This document shows, in pieces, positions 54,320 to 64,000 of a DNA stretch of 64,000 nt. A model generated the notes under the pieces. It did not search any database. It had not been told where the DNA came from and was given only the letters and a program-made list of their open reading frames with translations. Position 1 is the first letter of the stretch, and every line of letters starts with the position of its first letter. Source of the DNA: Haberlea rhodopensis (Eukaryota > Streptophyta > Magnoliopsida > Lamiales > Gesneriaceae); assembly GCA_907163345.1 (NCBI GenBank), contig CAJQUN010000427.1:248001-312000 (forward strand), read 5' to 3'. A program made the position numbers and the translations under genes.

Positions 54320-56833
54320 ATGGCAACTAACAACGTTACTAGCACTTTATCACTGCGATCGGTCCTTGAGAAGGACAAATTAAATGGGACGAATTTCCTA
54401 GACTGGCATAGGAACTTGAGGATAGTCCTCAAACAAGAAAAGAAACAATATGTCCTAGAGGAACCCTTGCCCGCTGAGGAACCTCCCCTAACAGCTACAA
54501 GAGCTGAAAAATATGCTTACAAGAAGCATCAGAGTGACGCACTTGATGTTGGGTGCCTCATGCTTGCCACCATGAACTCTGAGCTTCAGAAGCAACATGA
54601 GGAAATGGAGGCGTTCGATATGATCGAACACTTAAAGCAGTTGTACCAACAGCAAGCAAGACAAGAGAGGTATGACGTCTCTAAGGCGTTATTTCAGTGC
54701 AGGATGGTAGAAGGAAGCTTGGTTGGAACTCATGTACTCAAGATGATTGGGTACATTGAGAATCTGGACAAGCTGGGTTTTCCATTGGACCAAGAGTTGG
54801 CCACCGATGTGATCTTGCAATCGTTGCCTGAGAGCTTCAGTCAATTTGTAGTAAATTACAATATGACTGACATGGAAAAGACTCTACCACAGTTGCTTGG
54901 TATGTTGAGAACATATGAAGCAAATACTAAGAAGACTAAGGCCACAAATGTCCTTATTGTGAATAAGGGCAAAGGAAGGGCCAAAGCTAAAGGCAACAAG
55001 AAAGCAAAGAAGGTCTTTGCTAAATCTAAGCCAAAGTCTTCTGCACTAAAGCCAAAGGGAGGGATAGCAAAGGAAGGGAACTGTTTCCATTGCGGTGAGA
55101 CCGGCCATTGGAAAAGAAAATGCAAAGTATATCTGGAGGATCTAAAGAAAGGAAGTATGACTTCCGCTTCAGGTATTTTTGTTATAGAAGTCAATTTATC
55201 TACTTCTTCATCATGGGTATTAGATACTGGATGTGGATCTCACATTTGTGTAAATGTGCAGGATCTCAAAAGGAGTAGGACATTGGCGAAAGGTGAAGTT
55301 GATCTCCGAGTTGGAAATGGAGCAAGAGTTGCTGCATTAGCGATAGGAGATTATCATTTAGCTTTACCTTCTGGTTTATCATTGATTTTGAAAGATTGTT
55401 ATTTTGTGCCTTCTATTACTAAAAACATAATATCTATTTCTTGTTTGGACAAGTATGGTTTTTCATTTATAATAAAGGACAATTGTTGTTCTATTTATTT
55501 AAATGATATGTTTTATGCTAGTGCACAAATGGTGAATGGTCTTTATGTATTAAATCTTGATATGCCTATCTATAACATAAATACTAAAAGGATTAAAAAT
55601 AATGATTGTAATCCGACTTATCTCTGGCATTGTCGCTTGGGCCACATAAACGAGAATCGCATATCTAAACTTCATAAGAATGGAGTATTAGATTCATTTG
55701 ATTTTGAATCATATGAAACATGCGAATCTTGTTTAATGGGCAAGATGACTAAAGCCCCTTTCAAGGGACATGTTGAAAGGGCAAATGTTTTATTGGGACT
55801 AATACATAGTGATGTATGTGGACCAATAAGTACACAAGCTAGAGGTGGTTTTCAATACTTTGTTACATTTACTGATGACCTCAGTAGATATGGGTATGTG
55901 TACCTAATGAAGCATAAGCATGAAACCTTTGAAAAGTTCAAAGATTTCAAGAATGAAGTACAAAACCAACTTGGCAAGAGTATCAAAATCCTTCGATCAG
56001 ATCGAGGAGGTGAATACTTAATCCAAGAGTTTCATGACTATCTAAAGGAGTGTGGAATAGTCCCACAACTCACTCCTCCGTATACTCCACAATGGAATGG
56101 TGTATCCGAGAGGAGAAATCGAACCTTGTTGGACATGGTTAGATCAATGATGAGTCATGCAGATCTTCCGATATCGTTTTGGGGACACGCTCTAGAAACA
56201 ACGATTTTCTTACTGAACCGTGTTCCATCTAAATCAGTGGAAAAGACACCATATGAGATATGGACTGGGAAGCGTCCTAGTATGTCTTTTATGAAGATTT
56301 GGGGTTGTGAGGCTTTCGTTAGACGTCACGCCACTAACAAACTTGGACCCAAATCTGATAAGTGTTTATTTGTGGGGTATCCTAAGGAAACGAAAGGATA
56401 CTATTTCTATTATCCCACCGAGAACAAAGTAGTTGTTGCTCGGACTGGTGTATTTCTTGAAAGAGAATTTATTTCTAGAAAAACCAGTGGGAGAAAAATA
56501 GAACTTAGTGAAGTTCAACCACAAGAAAACACTGAACCTGAGATTGAGATGGAAACAGAGCAGGCACCGCAAGCTGTTGTGGAAGAAACACCTGCTCAAG
56601 AGACACAAGCCCAGCGTAGGTCTGTAAGAGTACACCGGGAGCCACAGAGATATGGATTTCTTGTGACTCAACAAGGTGACTTACTACTTATTGATGAGGA
56701 TGAGCCGTCATCTTATCAACAAGCTATAATGGGCAATGATTCTGAGAAATGGCAAGAGGCCATGAAATCTGAGATGGAATCCATGTATACAAACCAAGTA
56801 TGGACTTTGGTTGATCCACCTGAAGGGGTATGA
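54320..56833 (+). pseudogene. Copia-Y gag, protease and integrase
   Basis: 837 codons up to a TGA. Gag has NGTNFLDWHRNLRIVLKQEK near the N-terminus, then a basic lysine-rich linker. A zinc knuckle CFHCGETGHWKRKC stands at about residue 255, and the protease site WVLDTGCGSHIC at about 296. The pre-integrase block LWHCRLGHI has CESCLMGK following. The integrase core has HSDVCGPIS, FTDDLSRYGYVYL, LRSDRGGEY and NGVSERRNRTLL, so the three acidic residues are present. The stop at 56831-56833 falls at the start of reverse transcriptase, in frame with the continuation; a methylation-type C-to-T change is the likely cause. The start ATG follows the leader and opens with MATNN. Confidence 0.94.
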
Positions 56834-58280
56834 CCCATAGGGTGCAAATGGATTTTCAAGAAAAAGACCGATATGGATGGTAACGTACAAACCTATAAAG
56901 GTCGGCTGGTTGCAAAAGGATTCAAACAAATTCATGGTATTGACTATGATGAAACCTTTTCACCAGTGGCCATGGTTAAATCCATAAGGATCTTACTTGC
57001 AATAGCTGCATTTCATGATTATGAAATCTGGCAGATGGATGTCAAAACAGCTTTCCTTAATGGAAATCTGCTCGAGGATGTGTACATGACACAGCCCGAG
57101 GGTTTTGTCGATCCAAAGGATGCTGGAAAGATATGCAAGCTACAACGATCCATTTATGGATTGAAGCAAGCTTCTCGGAGTTGGAATCTTCGTTTTGATG
57201 ATGCAATCAAAGAGTTTGGTTTTATCAAAAATGAAGATGAACCTTGTGTCTACAAGAAGGTCAGTGGGAGCGTAATCATTTTCCTAGTGTTGTATGTAGA
57301 TGACATACTTCTTATTGGAAATGATATCCCTGCCTTGCAATCTGTAAAGATTTGGCTAGGGAACTGCTTTTCGATGAAAGATTTAGGAGAAGCCACCTAT
57401 GTATTAGGAATCAAGATCTATAGAGATAGATCGAGAAGGCTTCTTGGTCTAAGTCAAAGTACATACATAGACAAGGTGCTTAAAAGGTTTAGCATGCAAG
57501 AATCCAAGAAAGGATTCGTGCCTATGACGCATGGCATTTATCTCTCGAAGGAACAGTGTCCTTCAACACCAGATGAGAGACAACGCATGAGTAAGATTCC
57601 ATACGCGTCAGCTATTGGATCTATCATGTATGCCATGATATGTACTCGTCCCGATGTATCGTATGCTTTGAGCATGACGAGCATATATCAAGTTGATCCA
57701 GGTGAAGGTCACTGGATTGCTGTCAAGAATATCCTAAAGTACTTGAGAAGGACTAAGGATACATTCTTGATTTATGGAGGTGAGGAAGAGCTCAATGTAA
57801 TGGGTTACACTGATACAAGCTTCCAAACCGACAAAGATGATTTTTTATCGCAATCTGGATATGTGTATTGCCTAAATGGAGGTGCTGTGAGCTGGAAGAG
57901 TTCAAAGCAAGAAACTAGCCGATTCTACAATGGAAGCTGAGTATATTGCTGCCTCGGATGCAGCAAAGGAAGCTGTTTGGATGAGGAAGTTCATTTCTGA
58001 ACTTGGAGTGGTGCCTAGCATCAAAGATCCGATAGAACTCTATTGTGACAACAATGGAGCGATCGCATTGGCTAAGGAACCAAGATCTCACCAAAGATCC
58101 AAGCACATACTTAGGCGTTTCCATTTCATTCGAGAAATCGTTGAAAGGGGAGATGTTAAAATATGCAAAGTACCAACAGATGATAATGTATCTGACCCAT
58201 TGACGAAGCCGTTGTCACAGCAGAAGCATGATCGTCATACTAGATCTCTAGGCATTAGGTATATGTCTGAGTGGTCTTAG
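56834..58280 (+). pseudogene. Copia-Y reverse transcriptase and RNase H
   Basis: In frame with the upstream ORF after the stop. Reverse transcriptase has GCKWIFKKK, DETFSPVAMVKSIRILLA, WQMDVKTAFLNG, LYGLKQASR-type SIYGLKQASRSWN, and the catalytic LYVDDILLIG. RNase H begins MGYTDTSFQTDKDD. At about 57915 the frame changes (QETSRFYNGS replaces the usual block), and the continuation at 57930-58280 holds MEAEYIAASDAAKEAVWMRK, YCDNNGAIALAKEP and SDPLTKPLS to the natural end. The indel removes the last part of RNase H from the main frame. Confidence 0.94.
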
Positions 58281-58283
58281 TGC

Positions 58284-58295
58284 AAGTGGGAGATT
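58284..58295 (+). other. Copia-Y polypurine tract
   Basis: AAGTGGGAGATT immediately before the 3' LTR, the usual form and place of a Copia plus-strand primer. Confidence 0.85.
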
Positions 58296-59799
58296 TGTTG
58301 GGATATGCCCTAAGACAAGTCATTAGATGATTGTGTAAGACATACAATGTTTATGGTTTTATGAATGGCAATTCATTATTATATATTATTCTTTTAACTG
58401 TGCATTGTGAATTAATATATATGTTAATGTCCTTAGAATAATATTGTATTATTCTTAAAGATGTCCCTAGTCAAGTATTATCATGAATAGGGATAATGAT
58501 AATACGTAGAGACTAGTATATGTTGATCGATGAATTGTTCATTGATATGAGATATCAAATCAACATATGGGTACATGTTAGAGAACGATGTACTGGACAG
58601 ACCCACCATGAGAATGCAACATGGATAGTTATATGATCGTCATATGCAATTCTCATAGTGATAATAATGTATGAAATCCTTACGACTTGTGATCATCAGA
58701 GATCCCAACATAAGGAGTTATGTATCTTGATATCGTCAAACGTTACCCGTAACAGGGTAATCTATAAAGGCGACTATTGGATACACTTAGAATTATGTAG
58801 AGGGATGTTGACTGATCGAGATAGGATTTGTCCCTCCTATATAACAGGAGATGTGTTTGGCCCTTGATCAAGTGAGAACTAAAATGCATGGCCATGCTCG
58901 AATGAGTCGATATGAGATATCGAGCTTATTCGTTTATTCTAGTTCTACTTGGGGATCAAGAAATAAAGATTGGATATACGAGTATGACTATTCCATGACT
59001 CGTGTTCAATCTAAACACAAAGAACAAAGGGATTAAGTTACATGATTAATATTATCACAAGTTCTAAAGGTTATGTCGAGTCATTGACATTCTTGTAATT
59101 TGGGTAGCATTGATGTGTTGCTAGATACCGCTCAATGCTTGAAACGTAAAATGAAATTTTATGTCACTGCCAACATTACAAGATCCTATCGGGTCGCACA
59201 AAAGATTAAATCGATAAGGGAAATTAAATTCATTGGATGAATTAATTAATTAAGAAGAGTCTTAATTAAGTGATTAAAAGGTTTTAATTAAATCATGGGT
59301 TTGGGCCCATAAGACTTTAAGAAAGTCTTGAACCTTAATTAAAAGCCTTATAATATAAATACATGGTTTTGATTAATTGTTAATCATACTTTCATATCAT
59401 TCTTTGATATCAAACATAAACCCTAGCCATCCTCCAAAAGGCTCTCGGCCGCCACCTTCCTTGCCGCCGCCGCCGTGAGAAAAGGTTGGAGATTGGTGGC
59501 TATTGATCGGTTTTGAACCGTGTTTTGATATAGGTTCAAGAATAAGTCTAGCAACTTGTTCTTGAACATCCCTTTCGATTTGATCGTGTGGATACCGTAG
59601 AGGCAAGACCTTGGAGGTGTTGCTTGTGACTCGGAGTTCGTTGGACGTGTTGCTCCGTGGATTCTGCTTCAAACACGCTACAAGGGTGAGAACCTTCGTA
59701 TTCCTTAATCCGATATGATAACCTATGTATAGATCTGCTGGTTTGTAATCCTAAATTTTTTTTATTCCGCTGCGTTTTATGCTCATCGGGTTACTTACA
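58296..59799 (+). repeat. Copia-Y 3' LTR
   Basis: 1504 bp, the partner of 51063-52565. The minus-strand frame at 59397-59672 is an LTR reading. Confidence 0.95.
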
Positions 59800-59804
59800 A
59801 GTTT

Positions 59805-60635
59805 CAACTATCATCTGTCTGCGAGCTGGCGGTCTCTGATCTCTGTTTCTGAAGGCTTTCTCTTTCGATTCTGAGGAGTCTCTAGATTCCTCAGCTCAGA
59901 TTCCACGAACAATGCCCTCTCCATGAGTATATCAAATTTTGTATCCATGAGAGGTGCTACTTTGAGCCTGATGCCAGTGCGAAGACCTTGTATGAACCTT
60001 GTAATCTTGCTGTTCTCAGACTGCAAATACAAAGGACAGAATCTGCCCAGCTCTTGGAACTTCCTCAAATATTCCAGCACAGTCATATTCTCAGTTTGCC
60101 TCAGCCTCAAAAATTCATCTTCTTTAGCCATTCGGACAGCGTCAGGAAAATATTGTTGCAGAAATTTCTCTCTAAAAATCGTCCAGGTAATGGAGTTTCG
60201 TTCCATACTTACTTCCACTGAGGTCCACCAATGCTTTGCATTTCCTTCCAGAAATGGAGTCACTACCGTAACTTTTTCTCCATCGGCAATGTTTATGGCC
60301 TTCAGTAATTCTTCAATCTTAGTCAGCCATTCCTCAGCTTTCATTGGATCAGTCTCATTTCCAAATTACGGTGGTCGGAGTGCTCGGAATCTCTCAAACT
60401 CAGTCCTTCTCGGTGGTTCCGGCTGTAGTGGTGCCGAAACAACATTTTGTTGTAACACTCCAGCTATGATGCGACATATGTTCGTGATGTCCACCTCATT
60501 CATTGATCCCACGTTTATATTTGGGACTCCATCTTGACCTTGATCCACATTCCTATCTTGACCATCTCCTGAGTTGCGATTCGAGTCATGTTCTTGACTA
60601 CCACTCAGATTGCTACTGGTTCTTCCTCTAGCCAT
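59805..60635 (-). pseudogene. Gypsy-C gag N-terminal part
   Basis: Starts MARGRTSSNLSGSQEHD and has a Q- and D-rich N-terminus. A TAA (60366-60368) interrupts the frame after FRALRPP; the same frame continues with DPMKAEEWLTKIEELL, KHWWTSVEVS and FREKFLQQYFPDAVR. RLRQTENMTVLEYLRKFQEL and TRFIQGLR follow, the standard retrotransposon gag core. It ends at the Copia-Y target duplication agttt (59800-59804) and continues left of that element at 51057 with the zinc-binding region. Confidence 0.9.
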
Positions 60636-60874
60636 TTGAAATCTTAAAAATAGAGTTTTATCGGAATAAATGATACTAGTTTAAAGAAAACAAATAAATT
60701 GTTTAAAGCAAGTAAAAACAAGTACTCACATAAGTTCAAACACACACACATGTAAAATCTTAGGTACTGATTCAAACTTAACTCCATTACTCTAAATCCA
60801 AAATTTTTCCCAATAAGTCAAACTTAAATAAGCTATTCTTAAGGCAAAGGTCTAATCCCAAACCTATAAACTAA

Positions 60875-60887
60875 GGCTCTGATACCA
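60875..60887 (-). other. Gypsy-C primer-binding site
   Basis: On the minus strand TGGTATCAGAGCC, complementary to the initiator tRNA-Met 3' end, two bases from the 5' LTR. Confidence 0.9.
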
Positions 60888-60889
60888 AC

Positions 60890-63460
60890 TGTGACGGCCC
60901 GCCCAGATGGGTCGCCCGCCGTGTTCAATTTCTTGAACACAAGGCTTCACTCAATTCAAAAATTTAATATCACTTTGAACTTCTGTTTAGCGGAAACGTT
61001 TTTATTCTTATCGGATGTTGACTTAATAACTTATTACCCGTGACTTTTATCTTAGAAAAATTTGGGCAGAGTCTCCTCTTAAAAATAGTGCCCGGTGATC
61101 TACCAGATCACTACAACCACAATATCAAAACCATAAAAACAAAAACTAAACCAAAATAAACTTCAAATATCAAAATCCAACTAAAACATAAATAAATGTT
61201 TCATATCCTCAAAATAAAACTTAAACATGCCAACATACTCAAAACTTCATAATAAATCTAAATATCCTCCGCATCGTCTAAGTCTTCAACTCCATCTGTA
61301 ATATGTCACATTACAGGTAAAGGTAAGTTGCAGCTTTTTATAGTAAGCATAATAAACATTTGATAAAAAATCAAAAACATCATTTTTCATAATGTGACGA
61401 AAAATAATATACTTTCATATCCAAAATAACTTTCACACATATATGGTTTAATCCGAGCAGTTAACGGAACTAAATTTCACAAAACGGAATCATAACAGAA
61501 ATAACTGCACAGATAACCAACGAAACTTAACGGAAACGAATAACACTATCATAATCATATAATGTCTTAACCATATAGAATTAATCTTTAAATATAGCCA
61601 TGCTGTAATGAAACAAATGCATACTCAAATACGGATGTGACACAATGATATCATTCCAGACTATACCCGCTGGAAGGGTATCGACAGATATTCTACCCCC
61701 TCTGTCTTCGGGCAAAACGAAATGCGTTTCTTTATTCTCGTCGCCAACGAGCCGAAAGTATGCGCGTTTTTATCCTCGTCGCAATGCGAGCCACAACAAA
61801 ACGAAAATATCCACACTTCACAAACCTCAAATCTTATTCACTGAATCAAGACAAACATGGCCTTTCAAAATAATTTTTCACACACAATAAAATGTTATTC
61901 AAAATTACGTTTTTCAACAAAATACATTTCTTATCAAAATCATATTTCAAAATAATCTTTCATGCTTACTATTCAAAACATTTCAAAATAAACAACAAAA
62001 TATACTCAAAATAATTTGCGTAAAATTGCAACTTCCTTTACGAACCTCAAAGCTTCCTATCAACGATAAATCTACAAACCTCCAAAATCTCCAAGATAAT
62101 CAAAGATTTCCTATTATCCATTTCAACAATATTAAAATCATATTCAATTAACTTAGTTCTAACACAACCTAACAAAATCCTAACTCTATATTCAAACTTA
62201 GGTTCACTATTCAGATTATTATAACTTCTAAGGAAAACAAGAATGTAAACAACCCATTATTTATTTATGTAGAAAGCATATGCTGAAAAATAAAATCACC
62301 AAATCAAAATTATGACTTTAAAGCATTTGGCATTTCAAATAAAATTTTATTAATATCTTGAAACTTGTTATTAGTTAAGATACTAAATCTTACTAAAATA
62401 AGGCTTCCAATATGTTCACTAGTAAGTGCACACAATCACAAATATATATATATATATATTAGTTAAACAATGAAATTCATGATAGCACATGAGGCTCTCA
62501 TTTGGTAATGTGAAATTGAGTATATGTTTTTAAACTATCTAAACAACTTATAAAACTTGTTTGTTTGAAAAGCTTGAAATAATTTAAAACTTTTATAAAA
62601 ACAATCAAAATCAGCCAACTTTAAACAACATCAAATTTAGTACATTTCTAAAAATATCATATTGAAGATTAAATCAACTCTTTAATATCAACGCAACGGA
62701 GGGCATATAATCAATCTTTTCTTTCAAAAGAATTATGTTGCTGGCAAGGCTGCCTAAGCTTCAAGCGAATCTGGAAATTTTAGTCTAACATTTGTATTTA
62801 TTTACTAGATCCAAATCCAAAATTCCCACAACAAAGTCTGATTATTTTGTAATAAAATAATATAGACTTAGAGCAAGGTAATATAAAAACTTTTAATGGC
62901 TTGCCTAATAACTGGTAATGCTAAAACCCAATTAAGAATAGCCTAAGAGTTCCCCACGTTTTTCACAGTCACTATCCCACCGTATGTGAGAGCACACACT
63001 GATGTGCAGGAATCTAACCATACGACAACAGAAGGGGGATGGGAAAATATAAAACACAACCTACTTCAAGAAATATAAATCATATCAAATTATAAGCAAA
63101 GAAGAGGATAAGTTTTATACTAGACTTTTGAAATCTCTATATTTTTCCTCTTGCTCGAACCAACTCAACTTCTCTGAGCTTTTTCCAGTGTTTTACATTT
63201 TTCAGGGGTCTAAATAAGAGCTGTAGGTTGGCTCTTACGGTTACAGATGTGAGTATGTGAAATGAAGGGTTGAAGGGGTGACTTTAGGTATTACTAACAG
63301 AAATTTGGGTGCATAGGTTTTGTGGTTACTGAAATTGGGGAAAGAAAGAGACGGGAGGTGGAGAGAGGGGAAAATGAAAGTGGTCAAGTGTGTAATCTTT
63401 TTCCTCATTTATTATTAATTTTATTTATTTATTTATTTAAATAAAATACAGGTCATTACA
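60890..63460 (-). repeat. Gypsy-C 5' LTR
   Basis: 2571 bp, nearly identical to the solo LTR 45243-47814; I see about six substitutions plus (AT)n length change. The frame 61645-61890 is an LTR reading. It is followed by aatcc and LTR-X sequence. Confidence 0.94.
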
Positions 63461-64000
63461 AATCCTTTGTGATTTCTTTCGGATTAGTGAAAGAAATCTG
63501 TTTCTTAATCAATTCTTGTACAGAACAGACCACTGAAAGTAAGTGCGGAAGGGTCTGTTCTTGTATGTAAGAACGGCTCAATGGCTAGTATGAAAGAACA
63601 AGTGCAGAAATAAGATACACAGGATATGTTTCTGGAAGTTCGAAGGTGGTGTAATCCTTCTACGTCTCCCCTTCTTCCAATTAAGGAAGGTTTATACTAG
63701 AAGACTTTGATTTATACAATCCTGTTGTACAAACCCGATTCAGACTGGATTTACCTCACTACCAATCTGAAACTCCTAGTCACTCAATCTGCTCAGACAC
63801 ACTCTGTCTGACAGTTACAATATGTTTCTCACTTTCTGATTTTCAATACAGAATACAAAATGCGCACAGTGATCCTAAATGATCAAATGTTACAAGGTAA
63901 ACGTGCTTAAGAATGATTTCAGCTCGAGAGCTTCTGAGCTTGTAAGCTTGTGCACAGTTTTTGCTTTCTTGTGCGTTTTTCAATCTGATCAGCAAGAGTT
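63461..64000 (+). repeat. LTR-X, second copy, right flank of Gypsy-C
   Basis: Nearly identical to 47815-48355 (three substitutions noticed), starting with the target base string aatcc. It runs off the window end. Confidence 0.9.

Larger units (their letters stand above)
51063..59799 (+). mobile_element. Copia-Y, young nearly complete Copia element
   Basis: LTRs 51063-52565 and 58296-59799, PBS, gag-pol and polypurine tract in standard order on the plus strand, with perfect target duplication agttt (51058-51062 and 59800-59804) in Gypsy-C gag. By eye the LTRs differ at about ten positions in 1.5 kb, so the insertion is recent. One in-frame TGA and one frameshift break gag-pol, so this copy is not autonomous as read. 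Confidence 0.96.
48640..63460 (-). mobile_element. Gypsy-C, defective chromovirus-like element
   Basis: A minus-strand Ty3/gypsy element with truncated 3' LTR, pol, protease, gag, PBS and complete 5' LTR. It is split in gag by Copia-Y (51063-59799). The reverse transcriptase and most of the chromodomain region are deleted, and gag contains a stop. Integrase and the tail remnant resembling a chromodomain end suggest the Tekay/Del group. Confidence 0.88.

Overview
The window is nuclear DNA of a flowering plant, most likely a eudicot. The evidence is one spliced plant-type gene (an IQ67-domain calmodulin-binding protein of the IQD31/IQD32 type) lying in a dense, multiply nested bed of plant LTR retrotransposons, plus hAT-type elements and LINE remains. 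The species cannot be told from the sequence. Most short open frames in the window are chance readings of LTRs and decayed elements.

Layout. 1-14994 is an old minus-strand Gypsy element (called Gypsy-A here; right LTR 10530-14994, PBS 10508-10525) whose left end is outside the window. It is interrupted by a pol-less Athila-like element, Ath-1 (1646-8763), and its LTR carries a solo LTR of a related Gypsy (11863-14174). Gypsy-A itself sits inside the LTR of another Athila-like element, Ath-3 (14995-19829). Ath-3 also received a small plus-strand Athila-like element, Ath-4 (15232-18072), a hAT-type MITE (19207-19612) and a LINE 3' end (about 19830-20150). 20515-28494 is the IQD gene (minus strand, six coding exons, 546 aa predicted); its fourth intron contains a decayed Copia element (Copia-H, 22293-26741), which in turn contains a hAT fragment (24254-25007). 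28495-32797 is the gene's leader and upstream region, with another hAT-type MITE (29524-30090).

32798-37369 is a plus-strand Gypsy (Gypsy-B) cut in its integrase by an LTR (LTR-X). LTR-X is cut by a second, young, pol-less Athila-like element, Ath-2 (37419-45208), and by a solo LTR of Gypsy-C (45243-47814). A full-length but defective minus-strand Gypsy-C copy follows (48640-63460). It is split by a young Copia element, Copia-Y (51063-59799), and is followed by LTR-X sequence again up to the window end.

How the parts work together. The retroelements are a nested record of insertions. Six insertions are dated or confirmed by perfect 5-bp target duplications (ctagc, cttat, aagac, ggggt, aatcc, agttt). 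Two MITEs have perfect 8-bp duplications. Several elements lack parts needed for autonomy: Ath-2 keeps an intact gag and an accessory ORF but no pol, and Gypsy-B and Gypsy-C have each lost reverse transcriptase by separate deletions.

The most unusual signal is a recurrent arrangement of the palindromic decamer CGATCGATCG in pairs whose starts lie 19-23 bp apart, most often 21. It occurs in the LTRs of several Athila-like and Gypsy families and in the interior of Ath-2, but I do not see it in Gypsy-C, Copia-Y or the host gene. The second is a 3.1-kb or longer near-identical duplication in which a solo-LTR allele and a full-element allele of the same insertion site lie in tandem. That is either real unequal recombination or a haplotype misjoin in the assembly.
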